From contig NZ_FQWL01000002.1 in the NCBI RefSeq assembly GCF_900129665.1, positions 744,001 through 808,000 of the forward strand: a stretch of 64,000 nt of DNA, read 5' to 3'. Below the pieces are notes generated by a model. The model ran no database searches. It had not been told where the DNA came from and saw only the letters and a list, made by a program, of their open reading frames with translations. Of the stretch, positions 20,055 to 27,597 are shown piece by piece. Position numbers and translations under genes: made by a program. The first letter of the stretch is position 1. The number at the start of each line of letters is the position of its first letter. Source of the stretch: Flagellimonas flava (GTDB lineage: Bacteria; Bacteroidota; Bacteroidia; Flavobacteriales; Flavobacteriaceae).

Positions 20055-23000
20055 TTGGACAATTACCAGAACATACTGGATAAACTAAAGCAGTTCATTA
20101 AGAAGTATTATGCAAAGCAACTATTAAAAGGCAGCTTACTTTTTTTAGCCTTGGGATTGTTGTTTTGGTTGGGTACACTTTCGCTGGAATACTTTTTTTG
20201 GCTTAGTCAGGGATGGCGCCTGTTTCTGTTAATGACATTTGTTGGAGTTGTGCTTTTGCTCCTTTTTTCGTTTATCGTGATACCATGCATTTATTTGTTC
20301 GGGCTAAGAAATGGTATGACGAATAAGGAGGCGTCAAAACATATCGCCAAGCACTTTCCAGATGTAAGTGATAGGTTACTGAATTTGTTGGAACTATCCG
20401 AGAGCCATACCAAGTCTGAGTTGCTGTTGGCAAGTATAGAACAAAGATCTAAGAATTTGGGAAATGTGCCCTTTGGGGAAGCTGTTGATTTCAGAGAAGG
20501 TATTAGGTATATTAAGTATTTAATTGTACCCGCTGCTATTGTTGCGCTGGTATGGGTATCAGGTGAAGTAGGTTCTTTTTTTGGGTCGCATGATCGCCTT
20601 GTAAATTATGATTTGGCATATGAGAAACCGGCCCCTTTTCAGTTTATTGTGAGGAATGATAGTTTGGTTGCCCTTGAAGGTGAACCACTAAAATTGGAGG
20701 TGACGACTATAGGGGATTATCGACCCGATAATGTATCCCTGGTGGTCGAGGGAGAGCAGGTGGTGATGATGCAGGAGAAAGGAATTTTCACCTATACTTT
20801 TGAGAGTTTTGTTGGAAATAAGAAATTCTATTTGACAGCTAATGGCTGGAATTCCTCCGAGTATACTGTTAGCAAGTTAAAGACCCCTAAAATTCAAAAT
20901 TTCAGGATGGAAGTGGACTATCCTAATTACCTACAATTGGGGGATGAGGTTATTTTCGGTACCGGAAATGCCCTGGTTCCGGTTGGCACAAAAATAAAGT
21001 GGTTGTTGGGAGGTGAGGATGTTGATGAGGTTTCTATGATGGTTGGTGATTCCTTGCTGCTATTCGAAAGAAGGGAAGAAGTGTTTATCAAGCAACATAC
21101 CCTTTTCAAAGACTGGAACTATACTATTGGCACATCAAATGGAAATGTTGATAATTTTGAACGACTTGGGTATAGTATTGAGGTTATTCCTGATGAATAT
21201 CCGTCGATAGAAGTGCTGGGAACCGTCGACAGCTTAAATCTTAATCAGATGTATTTTGAAGGATTGGCCAGCGATGATCATATTGTTAGGGACATAAGGG
21301 TTGTAGCCTATCCCAATGATTCGCCTGGAGACATGAAGCGAGTTACCTTGGTGAAACCTAATGAAGGGGTGTATAAGTTTTATTATACATTCCCCTCAGG
21401 TTTGGAAGTTAAAGAGGGAGTAGATTATAATGTGTTCTTTGAAGTGGTTGATAATGATGGAGTTGTAGGAGGGAAGGTTTCTAAGAGTGAAGTATTTAAG
21501 TCTAGAATTTACAGTGCTAATGAATTGAATAACAAGGAGTTGAAACAAAACCAAGAGCTTCTTGAGAAAATGGATAGATCTCTTGAGAAGTATGGGGAAC
21601 AAAGGAAAGAACTTCAACGGATCAATCAGGCAGGGAAAGAGGAGAATAATACAACTTTTCAAAAGAATGAGGAGATCAAGGACTTTTTAAGAAGACAGGA
21701 GACACAAGAAGAGCTTATGGAAAAGTTCGCTAAACAATTGAAGGAAAGTATGGAAGAAGGGGAACTGGATGATGAAGAAAAGCGGTTGTTGAAGGAGCGT
21801 TTGGAAAGGCAAGAACTGGAGGCTAAACGAAATCAAAAGTTACTTGAGGAGCTGAATAAGTTGGCGGATCAAATTGAAAAGGAGGATTTGAAAAAGAAAC
21901 TGGAAGAGTTATCCAAGAAGCAAAGTTCAAGCGCAAGAAATTTGGAACAACTTTTAGAGTTGACAAAGCGTTACTATGTGACGGAAAAAATGAAGCAGCT
22001 AGGGAAGCAGTTGGAGAAAATGTCCGAGGCACAGGAGGAATTGTCCAAACAGAAGGATAAGACTAATTCAAATAAAGGTGAGCAAGAAAGACTTAACAGG
22101 GAGTTTGAGGAGCTTGCAAAGGAGTTGGATGATTTGAGAAGGGACAATGAAAAGCTTAAGAAGCCTGTTGAGTTAGGGGTTGAATCAAAGGACGAGGAAT
22201 CTGTTAAGAAGGATCAACGGGAGGCCTTGGATGAAATTAATAGTCAGCAGATGGGGGAGGACCCAAAATCGGGCGTGGATAAGGACTCCTCTCAAAACAA
22301 GGTGAGTCAAAAGCAGAAATCTGCAGCGGAAAAGATGAAGCAAATGGCGGAGAAGATGCAACAGGCCTCCTCCGGGGGTGGAGGATCAACAATAACGGAA
22401 GACGCTGAGATGCTACGTCAGATACTGGATAATTTAGTTACATTTTCATTTAAGCAAGAAGGACTGTTTGAGAAGGTTGAGGGCGCAGATGTCAATGTGT
22501 CCCAATTTTCTGGAACGGTAAGAGAGCAGAAGGAGTTAAGAAGGCTTTTCGAACATGTGGATGATAGTCTTTTTGCCTTGTCCTTGAGGAGGGTGGAGTT
22601 ATCGGAATTCGTGAATGAGCAAATTACCGAGGTGTATTATAACATTGATAAATCCTTGGAGAGCATTGCAGAGAATCAGATTTTTCAAGGTGCCTCATAT
22701 CAACAGTATGTTATTAATGCCACGAATGCTTTGGCGGAGTTTCTGGCAGACATATTGGATAATATGCAACAGAGCATGAAACCAGGACAAGGCGGGGGTC
22801 AGAGCGGACAAGATTTTCAGTTACCGGATATCATTGAGGGGCAAAAAGGAATAAAGGAAAAAATGCAGGGTTCTGGTCAGGGCAAGCAAGGTGGTCAAGG
22901 TGAAGAAGGCAAGGAAGGAAATGGGCAACAAGGGAAAAACGGAGAGGGAAAGGAAGGCGAAAGTGGATCAAAGGAAGGTAAGGAAGGATCACCTAACAAT

Positions 23001-23471
23001 GGCGCTGAATCAGAGGGCGAAATGGGTAATGGAAAGGAGTTTGGCAAGGATGAGATGAGGCTTAGTGAGATTTATGAGATATATAAGGAGCAGCAGCAAA
23101 TACGAAGCCTTCTTGAAAGTCAGTTGAAAGATATGATAGACGCCTCCGATAGAGATTTGGCAAAGAAACTTGTTCGTCAAATGGAGGATTTCGAGAATGA
23201 TTTATTGGAGAATGGTGTTACGCAGCGTACTCAAAATAAGGTTGATAATATACAGCATGAGTTATTAAAACTCAAAGATGCCACCCTAGAACAGGGAAAG
23301 AAAAAGGAAAGACAAGGTGACACGAATGAAAATGACTTCTCCAACCCCATCTTGACCAGACCCGATCTGTTAAAAGGGAAAGAGAACAACATTGAGATAT
23401 TAAATAGACAAGCACTACCTTTGCGCCAAAATTATGAGAAAAAGGTAAAGGTCTATTTTAAAAATGATTGA
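20055..23471 (+). CDS. DUF4175-family large membrane-anchored coiled-coil protein
   Basis: This 1,138-residue protein has two membrane helices near the N-terminus (about 25-50 and 54-84) and a third at about 150-175. A beta-rich extracytoplasmic region follows to about 490, then a very long charged coiled coil (about 495-770) and a Gln/Gly/Glu/Lys low-complexity stretch (about 920-1000) before a final helical segment. This layout is typical of flavobacterial DUF4175 proteins, whose function is unknown. I use the TTG start: a stop lies 2 codons upstream, and the next in-frame ATG would fall inside the second membrane helix. It overlaps ybeY by 8 bases, so it is translationally coupled to a conserved RNA-modification operon. 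Confidence 0.85.
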   Translation: MDNYQNILDKLKQFIKKYYAKQLLKGSLLFLALGLLFWLGTLSLEYFFWLSQGWRLFLLMTFVGVVLLLLFSFIVIPCIYLFGLRNGMTNKEASKHIAKHFPDVSDRLLNLLELSESHTKSELLLASIEQRSKNLGNVPFGEAVDFREGIRYIKYLIVPAAIVALVWVSGEVGSFFGSHDRLVNYDLAYEKPAPFQFIVRNDSLVALEGEPLKLEVTTIGDYRPDNVSLVVEGEQVVMMQEKGIFTYTFESFVGNKKFYLTANGWNSSEYTVSKLKTPKIQNFRMEVDYPNYLQLGDEVIFGTGNALVPVGTKIKWLLGGEDVDEVSMMVGDSLLLFERREEVFIKQHTLFKDWNYTIGTSNGNVDNFERLGYSIEVIPDEYPSIEVLGTVDSLNLNQMYFEGLASDDHIVRDIRVVAYPNDSPGDMKRVTLVKPNEGVYKFYYTFPSGLEVKEGVDYNVFFEVVDNDGVVGGKVSKSEVFKSRIYSANELNNKELKQNQELLEKMDRSLEKYGEQRKELQRINQAGKEENNTTFQKNEEIKDFLRRQETQEELMEKFAKQLKESMEEGELDDEEKRLLKERLERQELEAKRNQKLLEELNKLADQIEKEDLKKKLEELSKKQSSSARNLEQLLELTKRYYVTEKMKQLGKQLEKMSEAQEELSKQKDKTNSNKGEQERLNREFEELAKELDDLRRDNEKLKKPVELGVESKDEESVKKDQREALDEINSQQMGEDPKSGVDKDSSQNKVSQKQKSAAEKMKQMAEKMQQASSGGGGSTITEDAEMLRQILDNLVTFSFKQEGLFEKVEGADVNVSQFSGTVREQKELRRLFEHVDDSLFALSLRRVELSEFVNEQITEVYYNIDKSLESIAENQIFQGASYQQYVINATNALAEFLADILDNMQQSMKPGQGGGQSGQDFQLPDIIEGQKGIKEKMQGSGQGKQGGQGEEGKEGNGQQGKNGEGKEGESGSKEGKEGSPNNGAESEGEMGNGKEFGKDEMRLSEIYEIYKEQQQIRSLLESQLKDMIDASDRDLAKKLVRQMEDFENDLLENGVTQRTQNKVDNIQHELLKLKDATLEQGKKKERQGDTNENDFSNPILTRPDLLKGKENNIEILNRQALPLRQNYEKKVKVYFKND

Positions 23472-23883
23472 CTTCCACTACGAGCTAGATTTTAACTTGG
23501 GCGGTGAATCCGATTATTCCGATTGGATAAATAGAGTATTGGATTCTGAGAACTTTACCGCAGATCAAATTGATTATGTTTTTTGTAATGATGACTACTT
23601 GCATAAAATAAATGTTGAATACCTACAACACGATACCTTGACAGATATTATCACTTTTGATTATAGTCATGGGGATAGAGTTGGCGGTGATATTTTCGTC
23701 TCCGTAGATAGGGTTAAGGACAATGCCGAAAGTCTTGGTACAGAATTGGATGAGGAGCTTAAAAGAGTTATGATTCATGGTGTGTTGCATTTAATGGGGT
23801 ATGAGGACAAAACTGAACGGGAGAAGGTAATTATGCGGAAGAAGGAAGATGAAAAGATTAAAATGTTCCACGTGGAACAATAA
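23464..23883 (+). CDS. ybeY: Endoribonuclease YbeY, 16S rRNA maturation factor
   Basis: A 139-residue UPF0054 metalloprotein involved in processing the 3' end of 16S rRNA and in ribosome quality control. The metal-binding motif reads [16 protein letters not shown] near residues 104-119, giving the first two histidines. The position of the third canonical histidine (GYDH in E. coli) is aspartate here, as I recall for other Bacteroidota members. The upstream strand LTDIITFDY is also conserved. It overlaps DUF4175 by 8 bases, and mnmG begins 2 bases after its stop. Its last codons carry a perfect parS-like palindrome, so the C-terminus MFHVEQ is partly dictated by that site. Confidence 0.92.
   Translation: MIDFHYELDFNLGGESDYSDWINRVLDSENFTADQIDYVFCNDDYLHKINVEYLQHDTLTDIITFDYSHGDRVGGDIFVSVDRVKDNAESLGTELDEELKRVMIHGVLHLMGYEDKTEREKVIMRKKEDEKIKMFHVEQ
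23864..23879. other. parS-like centromere site 1 (ParB binding)
   Basis: TGTTCCACGTGGAACA is a perfect 16-bp palindrome that fits the chromosomal parS consensus TGTTNCACGTGNAACA. It lies inside the 3' end of ybeY, immediately before mnmG (gidA). An identical copy lies exactly 1,900 bases downstream. Chromosomal parS sites usually cluster near the replication origin. Confidence 0.8.
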
Positions 23884-23885
23884 CT

Positions 23886-25754
23886 ATGTTTGAAAAGGAA
23901 TATGATGTAATTGTCGTAGGCGGGGGCCATGCCGGAGCTGAGGCGACAGCGGCCGCTGCGAATATGGGCTCAAGGACCTTGCTGGTTACTATGAACCTAC
24001 AGACGATTGGCCAGATGTCATGCAACCCAGCTATGGGTGGGATTGCAAAAGGGCAGATTGTTCGGGAAATTGATGCCCTTGGAGGCTATAGTGGAATTAT
24101 AACGGATAAGTCTGCCATCCAATTTAAGATGCTCAACAAGTCCAAAGGGCCTGCTATGTGGAGTCCAAGGGCGCAGAATGATCGTATGCGATTTGCTGAG
24201 GAATGGAGGTTGGCTTTGGAGGATACACCGAATGCCGATTTCTACCAGGAAATGGTGTCTGGACTTTTGGAGGAGAATGGCAAGATAGTGGGTGTTAGAA
24301 CTTCATTGGGAATTGATATAAGGGCAAAGGCCGTAGTGCTTACCAACGGCACTTTTCTTAATGGGTTGATTCATATTGGAGAAAAACAGTTTGGAGGTGG
24401 AAGAGCAGGAGAAAAAGCTGCGACTGGTATAACGGAGCAGTTGGTTGATTTTGGTTTCGATAGTGGTAGAATGAAAACCGGAACACCTCCAAGAGTGGAC
24501 GGAAGATCACTGGACTATTCCAAAATGATACCGCAACCAGGGGATTCAAATCCGGAAAAATTTTCATATTTAGATACTGTAAAGTTAACCAAGCAGCGTG
24601 ACTGTCATATGACACATACGAGCGAATTGGTTCATAATTTGTTGCGGGAAGGCTTTGATAGATCTCCGATGTTCAATGGGAGAATTAAAAGTATTGGGCC
24701 TAGATATTGCCCTTCCATTGAGGATAAAATTAACAGGTTTTCTGATAAAGACTCCCATCAAATTTTTGTGGAGCCGGAAGGATGGCACACGGTAGAGGTT
24801 TATGTAAATGGGTTTTCCACATCGCTTCCAGAGGATATTCAATTTAAAGCGTTAAAATCTGTTAGGGGATTTGAGGAGGTGAAGTTTTTTAGACCTGGTT
24901 ATGCTATAGAGTATGACTATTTTCCACCGACTCAATTAAAGCATACGCTAGAAACAAAACTAGTAGAGAATCTCTACTTTGCCGGACAAATAAATGGAAC
25001 AACTGGTTATGAGGAGGCTGCATCCCAAGGTTTAATGGCAGGCATTAATGCCCATTTAAAAATAAACGGCAAGGAACCTTTTATTTTGGAAAGAGACGAG
25101 GCCTATATTGGGGTATTAATCGATGATTTGATTACAAAGGGCACCGAGGAACCTTATCGGATGTTTACCTCTAGAGCTGAATACAGAACCTTACTACGCC
25201 AGGATAATGCGGATTTAAGGTTAACCCCAAAAAGCTTTGGGATTGGCCTTGCTACGGAAGAACGACTGAGCCGGATGAAGGCCAAGCAGGAGAAGTCGGA
25301 AAAGTTTGTGAACTTCTTCCGCAAGACAAGTTTTAATCCTGAGGAAATAAATCCAATTCTCGATTCGGTTAATTCCTCCTCTGTAAAACAGTCAGATAAA
25401 CTTTTTAAGGTCTTTTCTAGACCTAGGGTAACTATGGATCATATGCTTCAGTTGGATGCCGTTTCTGAATATGTAAACCAAAATAAGTTGGATACAGAAG
25501 TGATGGAGCAAACGGAAATTCAAGTAAAGTATTCTGGTTACATTGAAAAGGAAAAGAATAATGCAGATAAACTTCATCGCCTGGAGAATGTCAAAATACC
25601 CGATAATTTTGATTACTCTAAGCTCAAATCACTTTCATTTGAGGCACGCGAGAAATTGGAGAGTATCCGACCTGTAACCATTTCACAGGCATCCCGAATA
25701 AGTGGAGTTTCACCATCAGATATAAGTGTATTGTTGGTTTTCCTAGGAAGATAA
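23886..25754 (+). CDS. mnmG: tRNA uridine 5-carboxymethylaminomethyl modification enzyme MnmG (GidA)
   Basis: A 622-residue FAD protein that, with MnmE, installs the cmnm5 group on the wobble uridine of several tRNAs. The FAD-binding loop [11 protein letters not shown] is at residues 10-20. The family signatures [13 protein letters not shown] and [14 protein letters not shown] and the C-terminal helical domain (from about 540, ending [14 protein letters not shown]) are all intact. The ATG is 2 bases after the ybeY stop. Two identical parS-like palindromes bracket the gene, recalling the association of gidA with origin-proximal segregation loci in other bacteria. mnmE is not in the window. Confidence 0.97.
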   Translation: MFEKEYDVIVVGGGHAGAEATAAAANMGSRTLLVTMNLQTIGQMSCNPAMGGIAKGQIVREIDALGGYSGIITDKSAIQFKMLNKSKGPAMWSPRAQNDRMRFAEEWRLALEDTPNADFYQEMVSGLLEENGKIVGVRTSLGIDIRAKAVVLTNGTFLNGLIHIGEKQFGGGRAGEKAATGITEQLVDFGFDSGRMKTGTPPRVDGRSLDYSKMIPQPGDSNPEKFSYLDTVKLTKQRDCHMTHTSELVHNLLREGFDRSPMFNGRIKSIGPRYCPSIEDKINRFSDKDSHQIFVEPEGWHTVEVYVNGFSTSLPEDIQFKALKSVRGFEEVKFFRPGYAIEYDYFPPTQLKHTLETKLVENLYFAGQINGTTGYEEAASQGLMAGINAHLKINGKEPFILERDEAYIGVLIDDLITKGTEEPYRMFTSRAEYRTLLRQDNADLRLTPKSFGIGLATEERLSRMKAKQEKSEKFVNFFRKTSFNPEEINPILDSVNSSSVKQSDKLFKVFSRPRVTMDHMLQLDAVSEYVNQNKLDTEVMEQTEIQVKYSGYIEKEKNNADKLHRLENVKIPDNFDYSKLKSLSFEAREKLESIRPVTISQASRISGVSPSDISVLLVFLGR

Positions 25755-25763
25755 GTGCTTTTT

Positions 25764-25779
25764 TGTTCCACGTGGAACA
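25764..25779. other. parS-like centromere site 2 (ParB binding)
   Basis: A second perfect copy of TGTTCCACGTGGAACA, 9 bases after the mnmG stop and in non-coding DNA before the methyltransferase gene. Two identical 16-bp palindromes 1,900 bases apart are unlikely by chance, and this copy is not constrained by coding. Confidence 0.85.
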
Positions 25780-25889
25780 TGGATTATACTTATAAACTAG
25801 CTTGTGATCAGCCAAATGGTACTTTATTGGAGAAAGCTTCCTCGATTTGTATATGCAAATCTTTATATGATTGTAATTAAATAGAACTA

Positions 25890-26726
25890 GTGTCAGTCGA
25901 ACGTTTTTTAAGTACAAAGGATTATTCGGTTTCTGGAGAAAGCTTCCACTTGAATCTTGATAAGGAATTGGATATGCTTGTTACCGACCCGGTACCCGAA
26001 GATTTGGGACCATACTATGATAGCGAGGATTACATCTCCCATACCGATGAAAAGAACACTTTTATTGGGGGAATCTATCAATCTGTAAAGTCTTATAGTT
26101 TTAGAAAAAAACTTCAACTGATTGATAATCAACTTGTTAAAGGAAAAAAACTACTAGATTTTGGCGCGGGAACAGGTGATTTTTTACTAGCCGCACAAAA
26201 AGGAGGTTATACTGTAGTGGGCGTGGAGCCTAGTAATAAGGCAAGGGGAAAAGCCATTCAAAAGGGGATAATGCTTAAAGCATCTGCTGAAGAGCTTCTG
26301 CCCAGCAGCTTTGATGTTATTACGCTTTGGCACGTATTGGAGCACCTGCCTAATTTGGATCACCAAATAATTCAACTAAAAAGTTTGCTTCAGGATGAAG
26401 GAGTATTGGTGGTGGCGGTACCAAACTATAAATCGTATGATGCTCTTCATTACAAAAAATATTGGGCCGCATATGATGTGCCCAGGCACCTTTGGCATTT
26501 TTCAAGAACTGCGATTGCTAAACTTTTTGAAAGGCACGATATGGAAGTCGTGGGCACCAAGCCCATGATTTTTGATTCTTTTTATGTGTCCCTGCTCTCA
26601 GAAAAATATAAAGGCAAGAAATGGCCTTGGCTAAAGGCGCTTAGCATCGGTTTATTGTCAAATTTTAAAGCGATGTCCTCAAGGGAGCATTCTTCCATAA
26701 TTTACCTTATAAAGAAGATCAAATAG
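25890..26726 (+). CDS. Class I SAM-dependent methyltransferase
   Basis: A 278-residue cytoplasmic protein of the Methyltransf_23/UbiG-like type. Motif I LLDFGAGTGDFL is near residues 88-99, the acidic motif VVGVEPS follows at about 108, and LWHVLEHL near 146 is the typical post-motif. The YDVPRHLWHF motif near 190 is shared with methyltransferases often found next to mnmG in flavobacteria. The start is GTG: an in-frame stop lies 3 codons upstream and the first internal ATG is too far downstream. Substrate unknown. Confidence 0.85.
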   Translation: MSVERFLSTKDYSVSGESFHLNLDKELDMLVTDPVPEDLGPYYDSEDYISHTDEKNTFIGGIYQSVKSYSFRKKLQLIDNQLVKGKKLLDFGAGTGDFLLAAQKGGYTVVGVEPSNKARGKAIQKGIMLKASAEELLPSSFDVITLWHVLEHLPNLDHQIIQLKSLLQDEGVLVVAVPNYKSYDALHYKKYWAAYDVPRHLWHFSRTAIAKLFERHDMEVVGTKPMIFDSFYVSLLSEKYKGKKWPWLKALSIGLLSNFKAMSSREHSSIIYLIKKIK

Positions 26727-26843
26727 TGGTTTTAAGGGCGGTTGACAACACTTTGAGCTACATGTGGCACAAATGTGCCCTGAAAATTAATTTAGCTCTG
26801 AAAAGGAAAGAAAACAATGGAGCTAAAATAATTAATAACTATG

Positions 26844-26867
26844 AAATCAATTAAAAATCATTGATTT
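26844..26867 (+). terminator. Possible AT-rich terminator after the methyltransferase
   Basis: An 8-bp stem, AAATCAAT / ATTGATTT, with an 8-base loop is followed by TATTTA. The stem is weak (two G-C pairs), so termination is uncertain. Confidence 0.25.
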
Positions 26868-26935
26868 TATTTATACTGACCTTAAACAAGGAGAGCATGA
26901 TTGAAAGTTAATAGTAATCATTAAAAAAGCTTTTC

Positions 26936-26943
26936 TATTTTTG
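26936..26943 (+). promoter_or_regulatory. -7 element TATTTTTG upstream of the OmpH-like gene
   Basis: Matches TANNTTTG, 20 bases before the ATG. No TTG was found 17-23 bases upstream, so the -33 box is missing or degenerate. Confidence 0.5.
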
Positions 26944-26963
26944 CGCATCCTTAAAAGAGAAAC

Positions 26964-27470
26964 ATGAAAAAACTTACGGTACTTGCTTTGGCCATTACTG
27001 CAATGGCATGCCAACAAAATAAAATCGGATACGTCGACAACGTAAAGTTGATGGACGAATATCAGGAGAAGGTGGATGTAGAAGCTAAATTTAAGACCAA
27101 GGCTGAAGCGTTGACCAAGAAAAGGGACAGTATTTCACAAGCATTCCAGTTGGAACTTCAGGCGTTCCAAACCAAAGCCCAAAAAATGTCGCAGAAAAGT
27201 GCCCAGGAAGAATATGCACTACTTCAGCAAAAAGGTCAATTTGTAGGACAACAACTGCAGCAAGAAGAACAACAGCTGCAACAGACCAGTCAAACTGAGA
27301 TGGATTCTTTGGTGAGCAAGGTTAAAGATGAGATTAAAGCCTATGGAGCAGCCAATGGTTTTACCTACATCCTTGGTGGGGGTGATGGAGGAGCTGTACT
27401 TTATGGCCAAGATACCCAGAACCTAACCGATGCAATCGTTAAGATTTTGAACGATAAGTACAAGAAATAA
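26964..27470 (+). CDS. OmpH/Skp-family periplasmic chaperone-like lipoprotein
   Basis: A 168-residue protein with a lipoprotein signal (lipobox TAMAC, cysteine 16). After KIGYVDNVKLMDEYQE, the standard OmpH opening, comes a long amphipathic helical hairpin rich in Q, K and E (about 35-125), then a short beta segment FTYILGGGDGGAVLYG and a final helix TDAIVKILNDKY. Skp/OmpH proteins hold unfolded outer-membrane proteins in the periplasm. Flavobacterial members are often lipidated, as here. It forms its own unit between a TATTTTTG promoter and a strong terminator. Confidence 0.88.
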   Translation: MKKLTVLALAITAMACQQNKIGYVDNVKLMDEYQEKVDVEAKFKTKAEALTKKRDSISQAFQLELQAFQTKAQKMSQKSAQEEYALLQQKGQFVGQQLQQEEQQLQQTSQTEMDSLVSKVKDEIKAYGAANGFTYILGGGDGGAVLYGQDTQNLTDAIVKILNDKYKK

Positions 27471-27493
27471 AAAATAAGCTCACAGAAATTCAT

Positions 27494-27521
27494 AAGCCCG
27501 CCCGCAAGGGGGGCTTTTTTA
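27494..27521 (+). terminator. Intrinsic terminator after the OmpH-like gene
   Basis: A GC-rich hairpin, AAGCCC-CCC / GGGGGGCTT, has a GCAA tetraloop and one bulged G, followed by T6. It is placed 24 bases after the stop. Confidence 0.85.
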
Positions 27522-27597
27522 TTCCCAATTAATTACTAAAAAGAAATTGGGTCTCCACTCGATTTTGTAGCTTAAGGGTACGACAATAATTATCCCA

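Noticed and set aside
25779..25880. 33-codon frame starting inside the second parS site and ending just before the methyltransferase
   Set aside because: Its ATG is formed by the palindrome edge, composition looks random, and there is no ribosome-binding site; likely chance.
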